A stretch of 64,000 nt of DNA from Lentilactobacillus parabuchneri DSM 5707 = NBRC 107865 (GTDB taxonomy: Bacteria > Bacillota > Bacilli > Lactobacillales > Lactobacillaceae), in the NCBI RefSeq assembly GCF_001435315.1, contig NZ_AZGK01000001.1, positions 1,476-65,475 of the forward strand, in the 5' to 3' direction. The notes below the pieces were generated by a model. The model was not told the DNA's origin, ran no database searches, and worked only from the letters and a program-made list of their open reading frames with translations. Below, piece after piece: positions 1 to 9,353 of this stretch. Numbering within the stretch: position 1 is the first letter of the stretch; each line of letters begins with the position of its first letter. A program made the translations under genes and the position numbers.

Positions 1-751
1 ACAAACATCTCCGTTAATTGCGGATTGATGTCAATAATTCGCTTTGATGATTTATTCTTTGTGGGGCCAAATTCCAAAGTGCTAAAATTACAAGCTTTAT
101 TGATGTTCAATTTGAGATGCTTTCATTCAATACAACCCCAAGAGTCTGGCGACTTCTGAAACCCGCATACTGGTCATAAGGGAAGTGTAAGTCATCGGGT
201 AGGTGACTAACTCAAAGAGATGTTCTTTCAAGAATCTCAATAACGTTTTGGTTGAGGTATTCACATGCCTAGTTTTCAGACACTAAGCTGGTTGTGAGTG
301 TGAAATGCTTTTGAATGACGCCGTCATTAGGTGCATTTTTGACAGCTTTTGATGTGCATACTGATAGTTCCAATAGTTGCCTTAGCATTACCAGGGTGGG
401 TGTCGTTGCCTTTAACTTAGAAGCTAAGGAACTTCTGACAACTTGGGGGGAATGTCTTGCAGCATCGTTTGACCAAAGTAGTTTTCGATCACATGAATCG
501 TCTGGATATACTTGTGTTTACTGTTAACAGATAGCTTCGGTTCCCGAAATGTTTAAACCCATCCAAAAAGTAGTCCAACAAGCTGACTTTGCGCTTTTCC
601 AAATCTCCGCCAGCTTTATATTGGTCTTTAATGGAATCTGCCCACTTGCTGGCCATTGATTTAATGCGAAAGCCATTCTTTGTTCACCATTTTTATCAAA
701 ATATCGAACTCTGGCTTGCCAGCCGGTTTTTAATTGTTGAAACATTGCCAT
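1..751 (-). pseudogene. Decayed phage-type tyrosine recombinase (integrase), frameshifted, C-terminus beyond window
   Basis: No intact frame remains, but integrase-like segments follow each other in order on the minus strand. The start is MAMFQQLKTGWQ with an AGAGGAG ribosome site just upstream (761-767), an arm-binding N-terminus. A frame change near 660 leads to SMASKWADSIKDQYKAGGDL and LDYFLDGFKHFG. Another near 528 leads to HKYIQTIHVIENYFGQTML, then an AVKNAPNDGVIQKHF stretch typical of the core-binding domain. Near the window edge is FGPTKNKSSKRIIDINPQL, typical of the catalytic domain strand region. At least three frameshifts or stops separate these parts, so it should be inactive. It marks an old prophage end. 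The catalytic Arg/His/Tyr portion is mostly outside the window. Confidence 0.8.
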
Positions 752-813
752 AGCATTATCTCCTCTGAAGGTATGTTCTATATATGTGCGAAATAAAAGT
801 CCAAATAGGGGAC

Positions 814-1179
814 TTAAAATTTTAATTTTTGAAGAATACCAATCAAGAACTGAAAAAAGCCAGTCCCTGATCCGACAACTGTAAGTAATGTGACTATAAT
901 CCATGTGCGTTGATTGGCAAACTTAGTATTGACCTTTTCGAATTTAGTATCCAAATGAGCTTCCAATAAACCAATCTTGTCTGATACTTTATCCATCTTA
1001 CGATCAACATAAGCTTTTGTTGCGTATTCATCTTCCATATTTCCGCCACCTCCACCTGAGTTCCCACGTTTATTGAACGTTGTGGGCGAAGAATGCTCAA
1101 ATGCTCCGGTGTTTTTGAAATTACTTTGGTAGTTTTCATTATCTGATATAGGAATAATTTTTGGCTCAGTGCTTTCCAT
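814..1179 (-). CDS. Small prophage-associated coiled-coil membrane protein
   Basis: A 121-residue protein with a Gly-rich hinge (GGGGGN), then a charged helical segment (roughly residues 50-90, heptad-like, KMDKVSDKIGLLEAHLDTKF), then one C-terminal membrane helix (TWIIVTLLTVVGSGTGFFQF). This layout resembles holin-accessory or XhlA-like phage proteins, but I do not recognise a named family. ATG at 1179 has GGTGAT seven bases upstream; a GTG at 1188 is the alternative. It overlaps the 3' end of the upstream gene by about 14 bases, so the two are translationally coupled. It sits directly behind the integrase remnant, consistent with a prophage accessory gene that has outlived the phage. Confidence 0.6.
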   Translation of the reverse strand: MESTEPKIIPISDNENYQSNFKNTGAFEHSSPTTFNKRGNSGGGGGNMEDEYATKAYVDRKMDKVSDKIGLLEAHLDTKFEKVNTKFANQRTWIIVTLLTVVGSGTGFFQFLIGILQKLKF

Positions 1180-1564
1180 TTGAATCACCAGATTTCTTAT
1201 TCAATTTAAAATAAGTTGATTGGCTATCTAGTATTTGTTTATGTGCATCAAATAGATTAACGGTAATCATGTAGTTGCCAGGAACTGCTGGGATCTTTGG
1301 GGAGTAGTACATGCCCATTGATGTAAAATCTCTGTTATTCTTGCTTACAGCTTCAAAAGGGGATGGAGCATTAATAATGATGGATTTATTTTCTTCGTCC
1401 GAAATGGTAACATTTGTAAAATAATGCGAGTGTGTTCTCAAATTGAAAAAGTTCATTCCAATTGTGACTTGAATGTCTTCTTGATCATCAGCAATCGGAA
1501 TTGATACCCAATGGTTTTTCTTATCATCTTCAATGTGCAAATTCGATATTTTCTCAATAAACAT
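1166..1564 (-). CDS. Hypothetical prophage-associated protein
   Basis: A 132-residue soluble protein (MFIEKISNLHIEDD...) without signal peptide or membrane helix. It is rich in beta-type segments (VTIGMNFF, NYMITVNLFD) and reads like a small beta-sandwich; no family is recognised with confidence. ATG at 1564 follows GAGG with six bases between; an in-frame ATG at 1576 has a poorer site. It overlaps the downstream coiled-coil membrane gene and the two look like one transcript. Position between an integrase remnant and an ImmA remnant suggests a lysogeny-module accessory gene. Function unknown. Confidence 0.6.
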   Translation of the reverse strand: MFIEKISNLHIEDDKKNHWVSIPIADDQEDIQVTIGMNFFNLRTHSHYFTNVTISDEENKSIIINAPSPFEAVSKNNRDFTSMGMYYSPKIPAVPGNYMITVNLFDAHKQILDSQSTYFKLNKKSGDSNGKH

Positions 1565-1591
1565 AACGGGCCTCATTTCTTTTAAAACAAT

Positions 1592-1616
1592 AACAAAAGC
1601 CCAAATTAATGGGCTA
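1592..1616 (-). terminator. Rho-independent terminator
   Basis: AGCCCA (1598-1603) pairs with TGGGCT (1610-1615). Read on the minus strand it is followed by a T-rich run, ending transcription of the exported-protein gene at 1634-1993. Confidence 0.6.
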
Positions 1617-1633
1617 TATTGATTTTATTAATT

Positions 1634-1993
1634 CTATCTGAAGTAGGTGTGCCAGAATGAATTCATGGTTATTTTGTGTGAGCTAAAGTAATGGAGTGAA
1701 GTTGGATACCCTTGATCGCCCCTGTAATGAAAGTGATAAAAATGGTTGCCGACATACCGCCATTTAGTAATACGAACTGATTTTTCTCCAGAGAAATGGA
1801 TATAATGCCGATAAATGTTTACCCCTTGACGGGGATTAGCTTTGGCATACCAATGTCCACGGAGAGGCACTGGAATGGAAGCAGACGTGTGCCATGATGA
1901 AGCATGTGCGCTGCTTTGATTGACTGCTGGTAGTGCTGTGATGCCCATTGATAATGAGAGGGCGGTGATTAAGACTGATGGTTTTAGTTTCAT
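1634..1993 (-). CDS. Small exported protein of the 'LRGHW' family
   Basis: A 119-residue protein with a clear Sec signal peptide (MKLKPSVLITALSLSMGITA, cleavage probably near AHA-SS). The mature part starts SSWHTSASIPVPLRGHWYAK and is rich in His, Tyr and Trp. The PVPLRGHW motif recurs in other exported proteins of this window (19114-19584, 41889-42341, and more distantly 45066-45533). ATG at 1993 has GAGGAAG seven bases upstream, a better site than the ATG at 2008; longer in-frame starts have no such site. Likely secreted or wall-associated; role unknown. Confidence 0.7.
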   Translation of the reverse strand: MKLKPSVLITALSLSMGITALPAVNQSSAHASSWHTSASIPVPLRGHWYAKANPRQGVNIYRHYIHFSGEKSVRITKWRYVGNHFYHFHYRGDQGYPTSLHYFSSHKITMNSFWHTYFR

Positions 1994-2022
1994 TTTTATC
2001 TTCCTCATAATGAATTCCTTGT

Positions 2023-2345
2023 TTAAACCAGCTGTAGCTTGAGCGTCCAACTGAATATATGTAGTAACTATTTGAGTTGAACACACCACTTTCGACTTAC
2101 CAGTTATAGCTGGCAGCATGCTGGATCTTTAAATGGTGACCAGGGTAGACGCGATATTTACCAACAGCATAACTTTTATACAGTGGATAGACTTATATAT
2201 AAGTAGAAGCTTTGGGTACCGTTGCCCAGTGGGGACGTTCCCAGTAGAAGAAGCTCTTGTGTGCTGATGCCATTGAACTACCGAGTACCCCGATCCCCAG
2301 CAGCATGGATGCTGGCCCAAGTAGGATCCGATTCTTAATTTTCAT
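2023..2345 (-). pseudogene. Remnant of a small exported protein gene
   Basis: It begins with MKIKNRILLGPASMLLGIGV and a typical signal-peptide end (SSMASA-HK), continues KSFFYWERPHWATVPKAST and then meets a stop. The reading continues in another frame as KSYAVGKYRVYPGHHLKIQ and SNSYYIYSVGRSSYSWFK. Its size and Tyr/His/Trp-rich style match the neighbouring LRGHW-type proteins, so it looks like a decayed paralogue. At least one frameshift and one stop are present. Confidence 0.6.
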
Positions 2346-2371
2346 GATTCCATCCAAATATTGTGTTGATA

Positions 2372-3046
2372 TTATTTATCAGCGTCATAATCAAAATTAC
2401 CTAGCAAAGAAGTGTGTGCTAATTCATTCCCGGCAGAATCCTGAACAGTAACGTAGTTTGCATTAACGTTATCTGGTAGTGGAGAATACTTATTATATGC
2501 GTTTTGACCAAGGTTCCAGGCACCACGTACAACTGCCTTTAACTTGGCAGCGGACACATCCAGAACAGCCTCATTCATTACAATGATTGTCTTTGAATCC
2601 TGTGGTGAGTAGTAGGCATCGTCAATGGCACCTTCGTACTTTGTTGGCAAGTTGGAAAGGTAGTTTTGCAGCTGTTTGTAATGCAACTTGCCACTTTTCT
2701 CCCGCTGAGCCTTCGCTTGCTTTTTCATGGCTTTATCGGCTGAAGACGATTCAGCTTTGGCAACTGACGCTTTGTGAGCTTTTTCTTTCTTGACTGATGA
2801 CGATTTGGCATCTCGCGATTCTTCAATCGATGAGGACACATCTTCGTCATGTGCTTCTTGTTTTCCTTCTGGGGTGATCGAAGCTAGCCAACCAAATATC
2901 ATAAAGACGGCAACACAAATCCAGGCGTATAAAGCATATTTTCTAGCTTTCTCTGGCTGCTTTTTTCTGCGCTTAAAATACAGTACGGTGAGGACAATTG
3001 CAGCAATTACTCCAACGCCGCCCAGAAATGATAAGAAACTATACAT
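2372..3046 (-). CDS. Prophage-associated membrane protein with Lys/Ser-rich linker
   Basis: A 224-residue protein with two N-terminal membrane helices (about residues 3-22 and 38-57), then a long charged Ser/Lys/Glu linker (about 65-125). The C-terminal globular domain contains LHYKQLQNYLSNLPTKYE and QDSAGNELAHTSLLGNFDYD. The architecture resembles membrane proteins commonly found between integrase and repressor in lactobacillus prophages, often suspected of superinfection exclusion; that role is inference. ATG at 3046 has GGGGGAA seven bases upstream. It follows the stop of the ImmA remnant closely. Confidence 0.65.
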   Translation of the reverse strand: MYSFLSFLGGVGVIAAIVLTVLYFKRRKKQPEKARKYALYAWICVAVFMIFGWLASITPEGKQEAHDEDVSSSIEESRDAKSSSVKKEKAHKASVAKAESSSADKAMKKQAKAQREKSGKLHYKQLQNYLSNLPTKYEGAIDDAYYSPQDSKTIIVMNEAVLDVSAAKLKAVVRGAWNLGQNAYNKYSPLPDNVNANYVTVQDSAGNELAHTSLLGNFDYDADK

Positions 3047-3068
3047 AAAAAATTCCCCCAATTTTAGT

Positions 3069-3440
3069 CTAGCTCATCAATTGGTGAGCCATATTCGTGT
3101 ACCAGTTCATCGTATGTGTTTGGCCTTCAACGCACAACCTACCGACCATACCAATGGCAGATTCGTCCGCTTGTCTTTCTAGCCCCCCATAACTTAGTCT
3201 GCGGTTTGGTAGCCACCATAGCCCTCATGCATGATGACATGACCCAACTCATGGCTCATGGTGAAGAATCCTTGCCGTGAATACATAATCCGTTCGTTTA
3301 GACAAACAATTGGCCTTCCCTTAAAGTAACTGATTTTTCCAAGAGGGTGGGCAACAAGATTTACCCATTTCTCGTTACGATGAGAGATGGGTAGGGTGTT
3401 TTATAATATTGAATTACCTTGTTAATTGCGTCCACAACAC
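3069..3440 (-). pseudogene. Decayed ImmA/IrrE-type metallopeptidase
   Basis: Minus-strand reading gives GKISYFKGRPIVCLNERIMY followed by the zinc-protease helix FTMSHELGHVIMHEGYG (HExxH). A stop follows, and after a one-base shift the reading continues as LERQADESAIGMV, the downstream conserved segment of the ImmA family (Glu and Ala-Asp). The N-terminal part is blurred by stops. ImmA proteases cleave phage repressors during induction, so this marks the immunity end of the same decayed prophage as the integrase at 1-751. No intact repressor gene is found beside it. Confidence 0.75.
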
Positions 3441-3521
3441 AATAATTTCATTCATGGTTTTGATGCTTCAAAATGCTATCATCCAAATTGCACCATCGTT
3501 GCACTTAATACCATTCGATTA

Positions 3522-3647
3522 CCGACCCATTCCACAGCCGCGTTCTACACGTGGTTGAACCTGGTGTGGCGTTTGACAATAGTGGGTGATGCCAACCGCC
3601 CCGGTGCACAACGTGAGGGCAGAAGCACATACTAATAAGAACTTCAT
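3522..3647 (-). pseudogene. Fragment of a small exported protein
   Basis: ATG at 3647 with GGTGAG upstream opens MKFLLVCASALTLCTGAVGI, a signal-peptide-like start, but the frame stops after about 41 codons, with Cys/Gly-rich residues before the stop. Probably a decayed exported-protein gene; little more can be said. Confidence 0.35.
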
Positions 3648-3714
3648 TTTACTCACCAGCCTTTTTGATATTCCGACATCTTTACAAGCTCATTCTACCA
3701 TAGTTATCGAACCA

Positions 3715-3752
3715 TCAAAAAAGAAGTTGAGCACTTGGCCCAACTTCTTTTT
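3715..3752. terminator. Terminator of glnPQ
   Basis: AAAGAAGTTG (3720-3729) pairs with CAACTTCTTT (3741-3750). T-runs lie on both sides, so it can work on both strands. It lies just behind the glnQ stop. Confidence 0.8.
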
Positions 3753-3753
3753 A

Positions 3754-4491
3754 TTACACATTGAGAATTTTATTTAGAAAATCTTGTAATCGTGGATTCG
3801 TCGGGTGGTCGAAAATTTGGTCCGGCGTGCCTTGTTCAAGGATTTGACCGTCATCAACGAAGACAACCCGGTCAGCTACTTCTTTCGCAAAGCCCATTTC
3901 ATGGGTAACGACGACCATTGTCATCCCTTGTTTGGCCAGACGTTTCATAACTTCCAAAACATCACCGACCATTTCAGGATCAAGCGCGGATGTTGGCTCA
4001 TCAAAAAGCATGATATCCGGATTCATTGCCAGCGCACGGGCAATCGCAACCCGTTGCTGCTGACCACCGGAGAGGGATTGAACGGTCGCATCAAACTTTT
4101 CTTCCAAACCAACTGTGGCCAGTAACTTACGAGCTTCTTTGGCAGCATCGTCCTTTGAGACTTTTTTAAGTTCAACCGGTGCCAGCATAATGTTCTCGCC
4201 AACAGTCAGGTTCTTGAATAAGTTAAAGTGTTGAAACACCATTCCGATATTTTCTCGAACCGAATTGATATCAACGCCATCCTTTGCGATATCAACGTTA
4301 TCGATGACAATCGAGCCGGATGTCGGTTCCTCAAGCTTATTCAAGTTTCGAAGGAGGGTACTTTTACCAGACCCGGATGGGCCGATGATTACGACCACCT
4401 CATTATTTTCAACGGTTAAATTGATGCCTTTTAGGACTTCGTTATCGCCAAATGTTTTGACTAAATTTGTTACTTTTACTTTTTCACTCAT
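3754..4491 (-). CDS. glnQ: Glutamine/polar amino acid ABC transporter, ATP-binding subunit
   Basis: A 245-residue ATPase that powers amino acid import by the membrane protein encoded upstream. It shows Walker [10 protein letters not shown] (about residues 36-44), a Q-loop region (MVFQHFNLF), the signature LSGGQQQR, Walker [15 protein letters not shown] and the switch His in VVTHEMGFA. Full length for the polar amino acid family. Its start overlaps the end of glnP by four bases, so translation is coupled and the products should be made in proportion. A strong hairpin follows the stop. Confidence 0.95.
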   Translation of the reverse strand: MSEKVKVTNLVKTFGDNEVLKGINLTVENNEVVVIIGPSGSGKSTLLRNLNKLEEPTSGSIVIDNVDIAKDGVDINSVRENIGMVFQHFNLFKNLTVGENIMLAPVELKKVSKDDAAKEARKLLATVGLEEKFDATVQSLSGGQQQRVAIARALAMNPDIMLFDEPTSALDPEMVGDVLEVMKRLAKQGMTMVVVTHEMGFAKEVADRVVFVDDGQILEQGTPDQIFDHPTNPRLQDFLNKILNV

Positions 4492-6635
4492 ACCTTAGTT
4501 CTCCTTTGTACCCAGTTCGATAACCAAGTTAACAACGTAATGATGATCAGGTAAATTGCCGCAACAATTGTCCAAACTTTGAAGCCTTCCAAGTTTCGGG
4601 CAATGATAATCTTACCGGTTTGAGTCAGTTCCAGCAATCCGATAATCGATAGGATTGAGGTATCCTTTAATGTAATTATAAACTGGTTGATAAATGATGG
4701 CACCATGATTCGAATGCCTTGTGGCAGAATAATCTTGCGCATTGATTTTCCGAAAGGCAGTCCTAAACTTCGCGCGGCCTCCATCTGTCCGGGATCAACA
4801 GCTTGAATACCGCCCTTCACAAATGCCGCGATATACGCGCCTTCGTTAAACGTCAACGTAACGACTCCGGCCACAAACGCTGGAATCTTTTGACCAGTCA
4901 AGCTCGGAATTCCCGTGTAGATAAACAACGCCAAAACCAGCAGTGGCATTCCTCTAAAGATATAAATCAAAGTTGTCGAAAGGCCATTACTAAACTTACT
5001 TGGGACAACGCCCATCAATCCAACCAGAACACCAAAAATGGTGGCGAAGAAGATTGAGACCACTGTCAGCCAAAGAGTTTCTTGGAGTCCGGAGAGAAGG
5101 GCACCGGCGTTTTGCTTGATCAAACCGACAAATGTCCGGTCTTCAGCGTCGTTACCAGATGTTTTTGCAGCCGACTTAATTTCGTCAGCACCCAAGTATT
5201 TGGCTTTGATATCGTCGTAAGTGCCACTGGCCTTTAAATCTTCCAGACCGTTGTTGAAAGCCTGTAAAAGTGCCTGATTATGGCCTTTTTTAACCGCAAA
5301 GCCATAGGGAGCATTCAATGCCGGCTTGGTCACAATCTTGAGCTTCGTCCCTTGCTTAATCGCATATTGCATGACTGGATGATCTTCGAAACAGGCAATT
5401 GAGTTGCCGGTTGTAACATCCTGGTACATGTTATTTGAATCATCAAAAGTAACCACTTTGAAGCCGTACTTTTTCTTCATGCTGTTGGCGTAATCGGCAC
5501 CTGAAGTTCCGGTCTTTACCGCAACTCGTTTACCACGCAACTGCGATAGTTTATGAATCTTGCTGTTCTTGGCGACCGCCATCACAACCCCCGAATTGAA
5601 GTAGGGCTTTGAAAAGTCAAACTGGTCTTTTCGTTCATTGGTGATTGACATTCCGGCAATCACACCATCAGCCTGGCCCGATTCAACTGCCTGGACGGCA
5701 GCGTTAAACCCAAGTGCTTTAATCTTAACCTTAAAGCCCTGCTCGTTGGCAATTGCTCGAATCAAATCCATATCAATTCCAACGTATTGATTCTTTTTGT
5801 TGGCAAATTCAAAGGGTGGGAAGGTTACGTCAGTTCCGATAATAAACGTCTTTCCTTTAACCTGTGAATTGGTCTTGGTCCCCAGATATTGACCAACTAT
5901 CTTGTCGTAGGTTCCGTTGGCTTTGATCTTTTTGAGACCGGCGTTGAATTTCTTGATTAATTGCTTGTGGGTGCCCTTTTTGACACCGAAGCCATACCAG
6001 CCTTGATTTGCCGGTTTGGTCGCAATTTGGAGCTTTAAGCCGTGTTTAATGCCATACTGAAGAACGGGTTGGTCATCAAAACATGCCACCGAGTTTCCCG
6101 TCGTCACGTCTTGGTACATATTATCCGAATCGTCAAAGGTGACTGTTTTAAAGCCATACTTCTTTTTGAGACTGTTGGCGTAATCAGCCGCAGCCGTACC
6201 AGTCTTCAAAGCAACTTTTTTGCCACGTAATTGTTTGAAACTAGTAATATCGCTGCCTTTTTTAACGGCCATCACCGCTCCGGTTTTATAGTAGGGGGTT
6301 CCAAAATCGAACTTGTCCTGCCGTTCCGGGGTAATGGTCATCCCAGCAATCACACCGTCAAGTTGGCCGGATTGAACTGACTGAACCGCTGCGTTAAACC
6401 CAACCGGCTTAATATTAACCTTAAAGCCTTCTTCTTTGGCAATTGCCTTCATAATGTCGATATCAATACCAACATATTTATTCTGCTTGTTGGCAAATTC
6501 AAATGGGGGATATGTCACGTCTGTCCCGATTTGATAAGTTTTTGCTTGCGCCTTACTGCCTGGCAGTCCCAAACAGAACAAAATGGCTACCAGCACGGAT
6601 AGTAGCCCGAAAGCTGTTAAAACTTTTCGCTTCAT
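4488..6635 (-). CDS. glnP: GlnP-type permease with two fused substrate-binding domains
   Basis: A 715-residue fusion like Lactococcus GlnP. A signal/anchor segment (about 8-30) is followed by two tandem extracellular binding domains (about 32-250 and 263-485). Both open with [22 protein letters not shown] and contain GVIAGM(S/T)IT, so they are internal duplicates. The permease part (about 510-712) has several membrane helices and the inner-membrane loop [20 protein letters not shown] that docks GlnQ. Family knowledge says such tandem domains can differ in substrate (Asn/Gln versus Gln). ATG at 6635 has AGGAGG upstream. Divergent from the aminotransferase at 6894. Confidence 0.93.
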   Translation of the reverse strand: MKRKVLTAFGLLSVLVAILFCLGLPGSKAQAKTYQIGTDVTYPPFEFANKQNKYVGIDIDIMKAIAKEEGFKVNIKPVGFNAAVQSVQSGQLDGVIAGMTITPERQDKFDFGTPYYKTGAVMAVKKGSDITSFKQLRGKKVALKTGTAAADYANSLKKKYGFKTVTFDDSDNMYQDVTTGNSVACFDDQPVLQYGIKHGLKLQIATKPANQGWYGFGVKKGTHKQLIKKFNAGLKKIKANGTYDKIVGQYLGTKTNSQVKGKTFIIGTDVTFPPFEFANKKNQYVGIDMDLIRAIANEQGFKVKIKALGFNAAVQAVESGQADGVIAGMSITNERKDQFDFSKPYFNSGVVMAVAKNSKIHKLSQLRGKRVAVKTGTSGADYANSMKKKYGFKVVTFDDSNNMYQDVTTGNSIACFEDHPVMQYAIKQGTKLKIVTKPALNAPYGFAVKKGHNQALLQAFNNGLEDLKASGTYDDIKAKYLGADEIKSAAKTSGNDAEDRTFVGLIKQNAGALLSGLQETLWLTVVSIFFATIFGVLVGLMGVVPSKFSNGLSTTLIYIFRGMPLLVLALFIYTGIPSLTGQKIPAFVAGVVTLTFNEGAYIAAFVKGGIQAVDPGQMEAARSLGLPFGKSMRKIILPQGIRIMVPSFINQFIITLKDTSILSIIGLLELTQTGKIIIARNLEGFKVWTIVAAIYLIIITLLTWLSNWVQRRTKV

Positions 6636-6802
6636 GAATAATTCCTCCTAGTATATGTAATAAAACATCACACACAATAATGAGAATATAATACCAGATA
6701 TTTGGATTCCTGTATAGCAGACACTCATTTGTGCAAACGGTGCCAACTACGGCCTAGCATTGTAGAATGATGAGAAATATTAATTTTAAATTAGATTATC
6801 TG

Positions 6803-6831
6803 TTGACATCAATTTGAACTTTCACCATAAT
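6803..6831 (+). promoter_or_regulatory. Sigma-A promoter of the aminotransferase gene
   Basis: TTGACA (6803-6808), a 17-base spacer and CATAAT (6826-6831), about 60 bases before the start codon. One of the best-matching promoters in the window. Confidence 0.75.
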
Positions 6832-6893
6832 ATTCACTAAATACTCAGTTTGATTCGTAAGCTGAGACAAGTTGTTTGTCTGGAGGAAATCAT

Positions 6894-8066
6894 TTGAAAT
6901 TTGAAGAGTCTAATATTTTACAGCACTTACCCAAGCAATTTTTTGCGAGCCTTGTCAAAAAGGTCAATGCCAAGATTGCAACTGGCGCGGACGTGATCAA
7001 CTTGGGGCAGGGAAATCCTGATCAACCGACGCCTGAATTTATCGTGGAGGCCATGCAAAAGCAAACTGCTGATCCGCAGAACCACAAGTATGCTCAGTTC
7101 AGAGGCGACCCTGAGCTTAAAAAGGCGGCTGCGGCCTTTTATCAACGGGAATATGGGGTTTCATTGGATCCCGAAACAGAGATCGCAATTCTTGGCGGGT
7201 CCAAAATCGGGTTGGTTGAGTTGCCGTTTGCAATTTTAAACCCCGGCGACATGATGTTGCTGCCAGATCCCGGCTATCCTGATTATTTATCGGGAGTGGC
7301 ACTGGCTCAAGTCAAACTTGAATTAATGCGATTAACAGAAGCCAATCACTTCTTACCGGATTACGACACATTGGACAAGCAGGTTGTCGAGGACGCAAAA
7401 CTTATGTATTTGAACTATCCCAACAATCCCACCGGCGCTGTGGCGACTCCGGCGTTTTATCAAAAAACCGTTGACTTCGCAAAAGCCAATGGGATTGGCG
7501 TTGTTCAAGACTTCGCTTATGGTGCCATTGGGTTTGACGGCCACAGGCCGGTCAGTTTCCTGCAAACTCCGGGGGCCAAAGATGTCGGCATTGAAATGGA
7601 TACGTTCTCAAAATCATTTAACATGGCAGGGTGGCGAATTGGGTTTGCTGCTGGAAATGCCGATATGATTGAAGCGATTAATCTGATTCAAGACCATTTA
7701 TTTGTCAGTGTCTTTCCAGCGATTCAAAAGGCGGCTATTACAGCGCTAAATAGCGACCAGCAGTCGGTTCACGACTTGGTGGCACTATACGAGAAACGGC
7801 GGAATCAGTTCTTCAAGGCAGCACGGGCCATTGGTTGGGAACCATACCCCTCTGGCGGTTCCTTTTACGCGTGGATGCCGGTTCCTAAGGGTTACACTAG
7901 TGAAGCGTTTGCTGATTTGCTCCTCGACAAAGCTGCGGTTGCAGTTGCACCTGGTAACGGGTTTGGTGACGGTGGAGAGGGGTTCATCCGGGTCGGATTA
8001 TTGATTGACGAACCTCGATTTACAGAGGCCTGTCAGCGGATTGCCAAACTGCATTTGTTTGATTAA
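6894..8066 (+). CDS. Class I/II PLP-dependent aminotransferase
   Basis: A 390-residue fold-type I aminotransferase. It has INLGQGNPDQPTP at the N-terminus, the substrate/PLP contact YLNYPNNPTGA, the PLP-Asp region VVQDFAYG, and the Schiff-base Lys in DTFSKSFNMAGWRIGF (Lys about 240). It is closest in style to PatA/MalY/DapL-like enzymes acting on aromatic, methionine-related or diaminopimelate substrates; the substrate cannot be fixed from sequence. TTG at 6894 has GGAGG (6882-6886) seven bases upstream, better than the longer in-frame start at 6876. Divergent from glnPQ, so a link with glutamine as amino donor is possible but unproven. Confidence 0.9.
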   Translation: MKFEESNILQHLPKQFFASLVKKVNAKIATGADVINLGQGNPDQPTPEFIVEAMQKQTADPQNHKYAQFRGDPELKKAAAAFYQREYGVSLDPETEIAILGGSKIGLVELPFAILNPGDMMLLPDPGYPDYLSGVALAQVKLELMRLTEANHFLPDYDTLDKQVVEDAKLMYLNYPNNPTGAVATPAFYQKTVDFAKANGIGVVQDFAYGAIGFDGHRPVSFLQTPGAKDVGIEMDTFSKSFNMAGWRIGFAAGNADMIEAINLIQDHLFVSVFPAIQKAAITALNSDQQSVHDLVALYEKRRNQFFKAARAIGWEPYPSGGSFYAWMPVPKGYTSEAFADLLLDKAAVAVAPGNGFGDGGEGFIRVGLLIDEPRFTEACQRIAKLHLFD

Positions 8067-8120
8067 GCTGTATCAGCTTATTACGGTCCACTTCAGCTAA
8101 ATAATATGTAATTATGAGAA

Positions 8121-8170
8121 AAAAACGAGATCGGAACAAAAGTTGGTACTTTTGCTTCGATCTCGTTTTT
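8121..8170. terminator. Bidirectional terminator
   Basis: AAAAACGAGATCG (8121-8133) pairs with CGATCTCGTTTTT (8158-8170). It lies between the convergent aminotransferase and metzincin genes. Confidence 0.85.
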
Positions 8171-8233
8171 AGCCAGAATATTACTAAGCTGAATTGTGCA
8201 CTAACGTAGTAGGTATTTGTTGCCCACACTTAT

Positions 8234-9265
8234 TTACCAGTAACCTAAGATTTTGGCGAGCTTAGCCCGATTCAGATCCCGTTCAGAAATCGCAGCCATT
8301 TCAGTCCCGTCCAATCCGGTAGCTGATTTAGCGACTGGCTTTTTCCAAATATACTTGGCAATCACGTTTCCCATACTGTTTGGTGCGTACATCAGATCTT
8401 CTTGGTAACCGGTGTGGTCGAGCCCAAGCGTGTGGCCGAGTTCGTGGGCAATGACGCCATCCCAGTATTGATCGGTTGTAAATTTGGCTGCCAGTTCCGG
8501 CTTCATATAAGCTCCCGGATATTGAGCGTCACGGTAGTGGGCTTTATCAACATAAATCGCTTTTCCGTCATACAAGCCGTCCCAACCTTCCTTAACGCCA
8601 TTTCCAAAGGAGATTGTCAACGTGTGATTGGTCTTGGTTCCCAGTGTAAAGACGGTTGTATCAAGGGCTGTATTCCACTTGGCCATGGCAGCTTGGACGT
8701 GCTGACTTAATTCACTGTCCGGAACGTAGATGCTGGCTTGATTATCTCGAAACATGGATGCTGGGGAGAAGTGAAAAACGTTGTAGGCTAAATCAAAGGC
8801 GGCTTCGTGGGTCTCATAATTAATCGGTTTTAAATCTCTGATTGATTCAACCGGATTCATGTCGGGGGCTTGGTCAATTAGTTTAACGATTGCCTTTTCC
8901 GACATTGGAACTTGGACTTTGGTTAAGTAGCCATGCCAAATATAGCCTTTGATTTTACTGGATTTGTTGGTGACGTAGTAATAAATGGCCTGTTTGCCAT
9001 TGGGCTTCTTAACGGTCAGTCGTTTTGACGCGTCAAAAACGAGCTTACCGTAGTTTCTTAGGTTATAGCGCTTTTGCGTTAGCTGGGCGTCACCATAAAG
9101 ATAGCCTTTAGAAGCCTGGTAGGTCGTTTTTGAAATTGAACTGACGCTCACAACTTTTACGGCTGACGTTTTTGCATCAACTGGATTTGCCTGGTTAATT
9201 GCAATCGCGCCGGCTGTGAACATCCCAGCCGCCAGCAGTAGCACGCGTTCTTTAAGCTGTTTCAT
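8234..9265 (-). CDS. Secreted matrixin-like (M10) zinc metalloprotease with SH3-like N-terminal region
   Basis: A 343-residue exported protein. The signal peptide (MKQLKERVLLLAAGMFTAGA) ends near VDA-KT. A surface-layer or SH3-like segment follows (about 30-110: KRYNLRNYGKLVF, IKGYIWHGYLTKV). The catalytic domain carries the metzincin zinc motif HELGHTLGLDH (about residues 277-287) and a downstream Met-turn (DLMYAPN). Such single-domain matrixins are known in lactobacilli but their substrates are not. ATG at 9265 follows GAGGGGAG; the longer in-frame start lacks a site. It shares the 8121-8170 terminator with the convergent gene. Confidence 0.88.
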   Translation of the reverse strand: MKQLKERVLLLAAGMFTAGAIAINQANPVDAKTSAVKVVSVSSISKTTYQASKGYLYGDAQLTQKRYNLRNYGKLVFDASKRLTVKKPNGKQAIYYYVTNKSSKIKGYIWHGYLTKVQVPMSEKAIVKLIDQAPDMNPVESIRDLKPINYETHEAAFDLAYNVFHFSPASMFRDNQASIYVPDSELSQHVQAAMAKWNTALDTTVFTLGTKTNHTLTISFGNGVKEGWDGLYDGKAIYVDKAHYRDAQYPGAYMKPELAAKFTTDQYWDGVIAHELGHTLGLDHTGYQEDLMYAPNSMGNVIAKYIWKKPVAKSATGLDGTEMAAISERDLNRAKLAKILGYW

Positions 9266-9353
9266 ACGAACTTCTCCCCTCGAAATCTGCAACTATTTCC
9301 ATTAATATACCATATTCACTCAATAATTTACTACTTATAAGCACTGGGAGAAA

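Noticed and set aside
315-527. 70-residue plus-strand ORF
   Set aside because: It lies opposite the integrase remnant, has no ribosome site and no protein-like character.
1-751. An active prophage end with attachment site
   Set aside because: The integrase is broken several times and no duplicated core sequence could be identified within the window.
2129-2320. 63-residue ORF in the decayed exported-protein region
   Set aside because: It is a frameshifted reading of the remnant whose true frame begins with a signal peptide at 2345.
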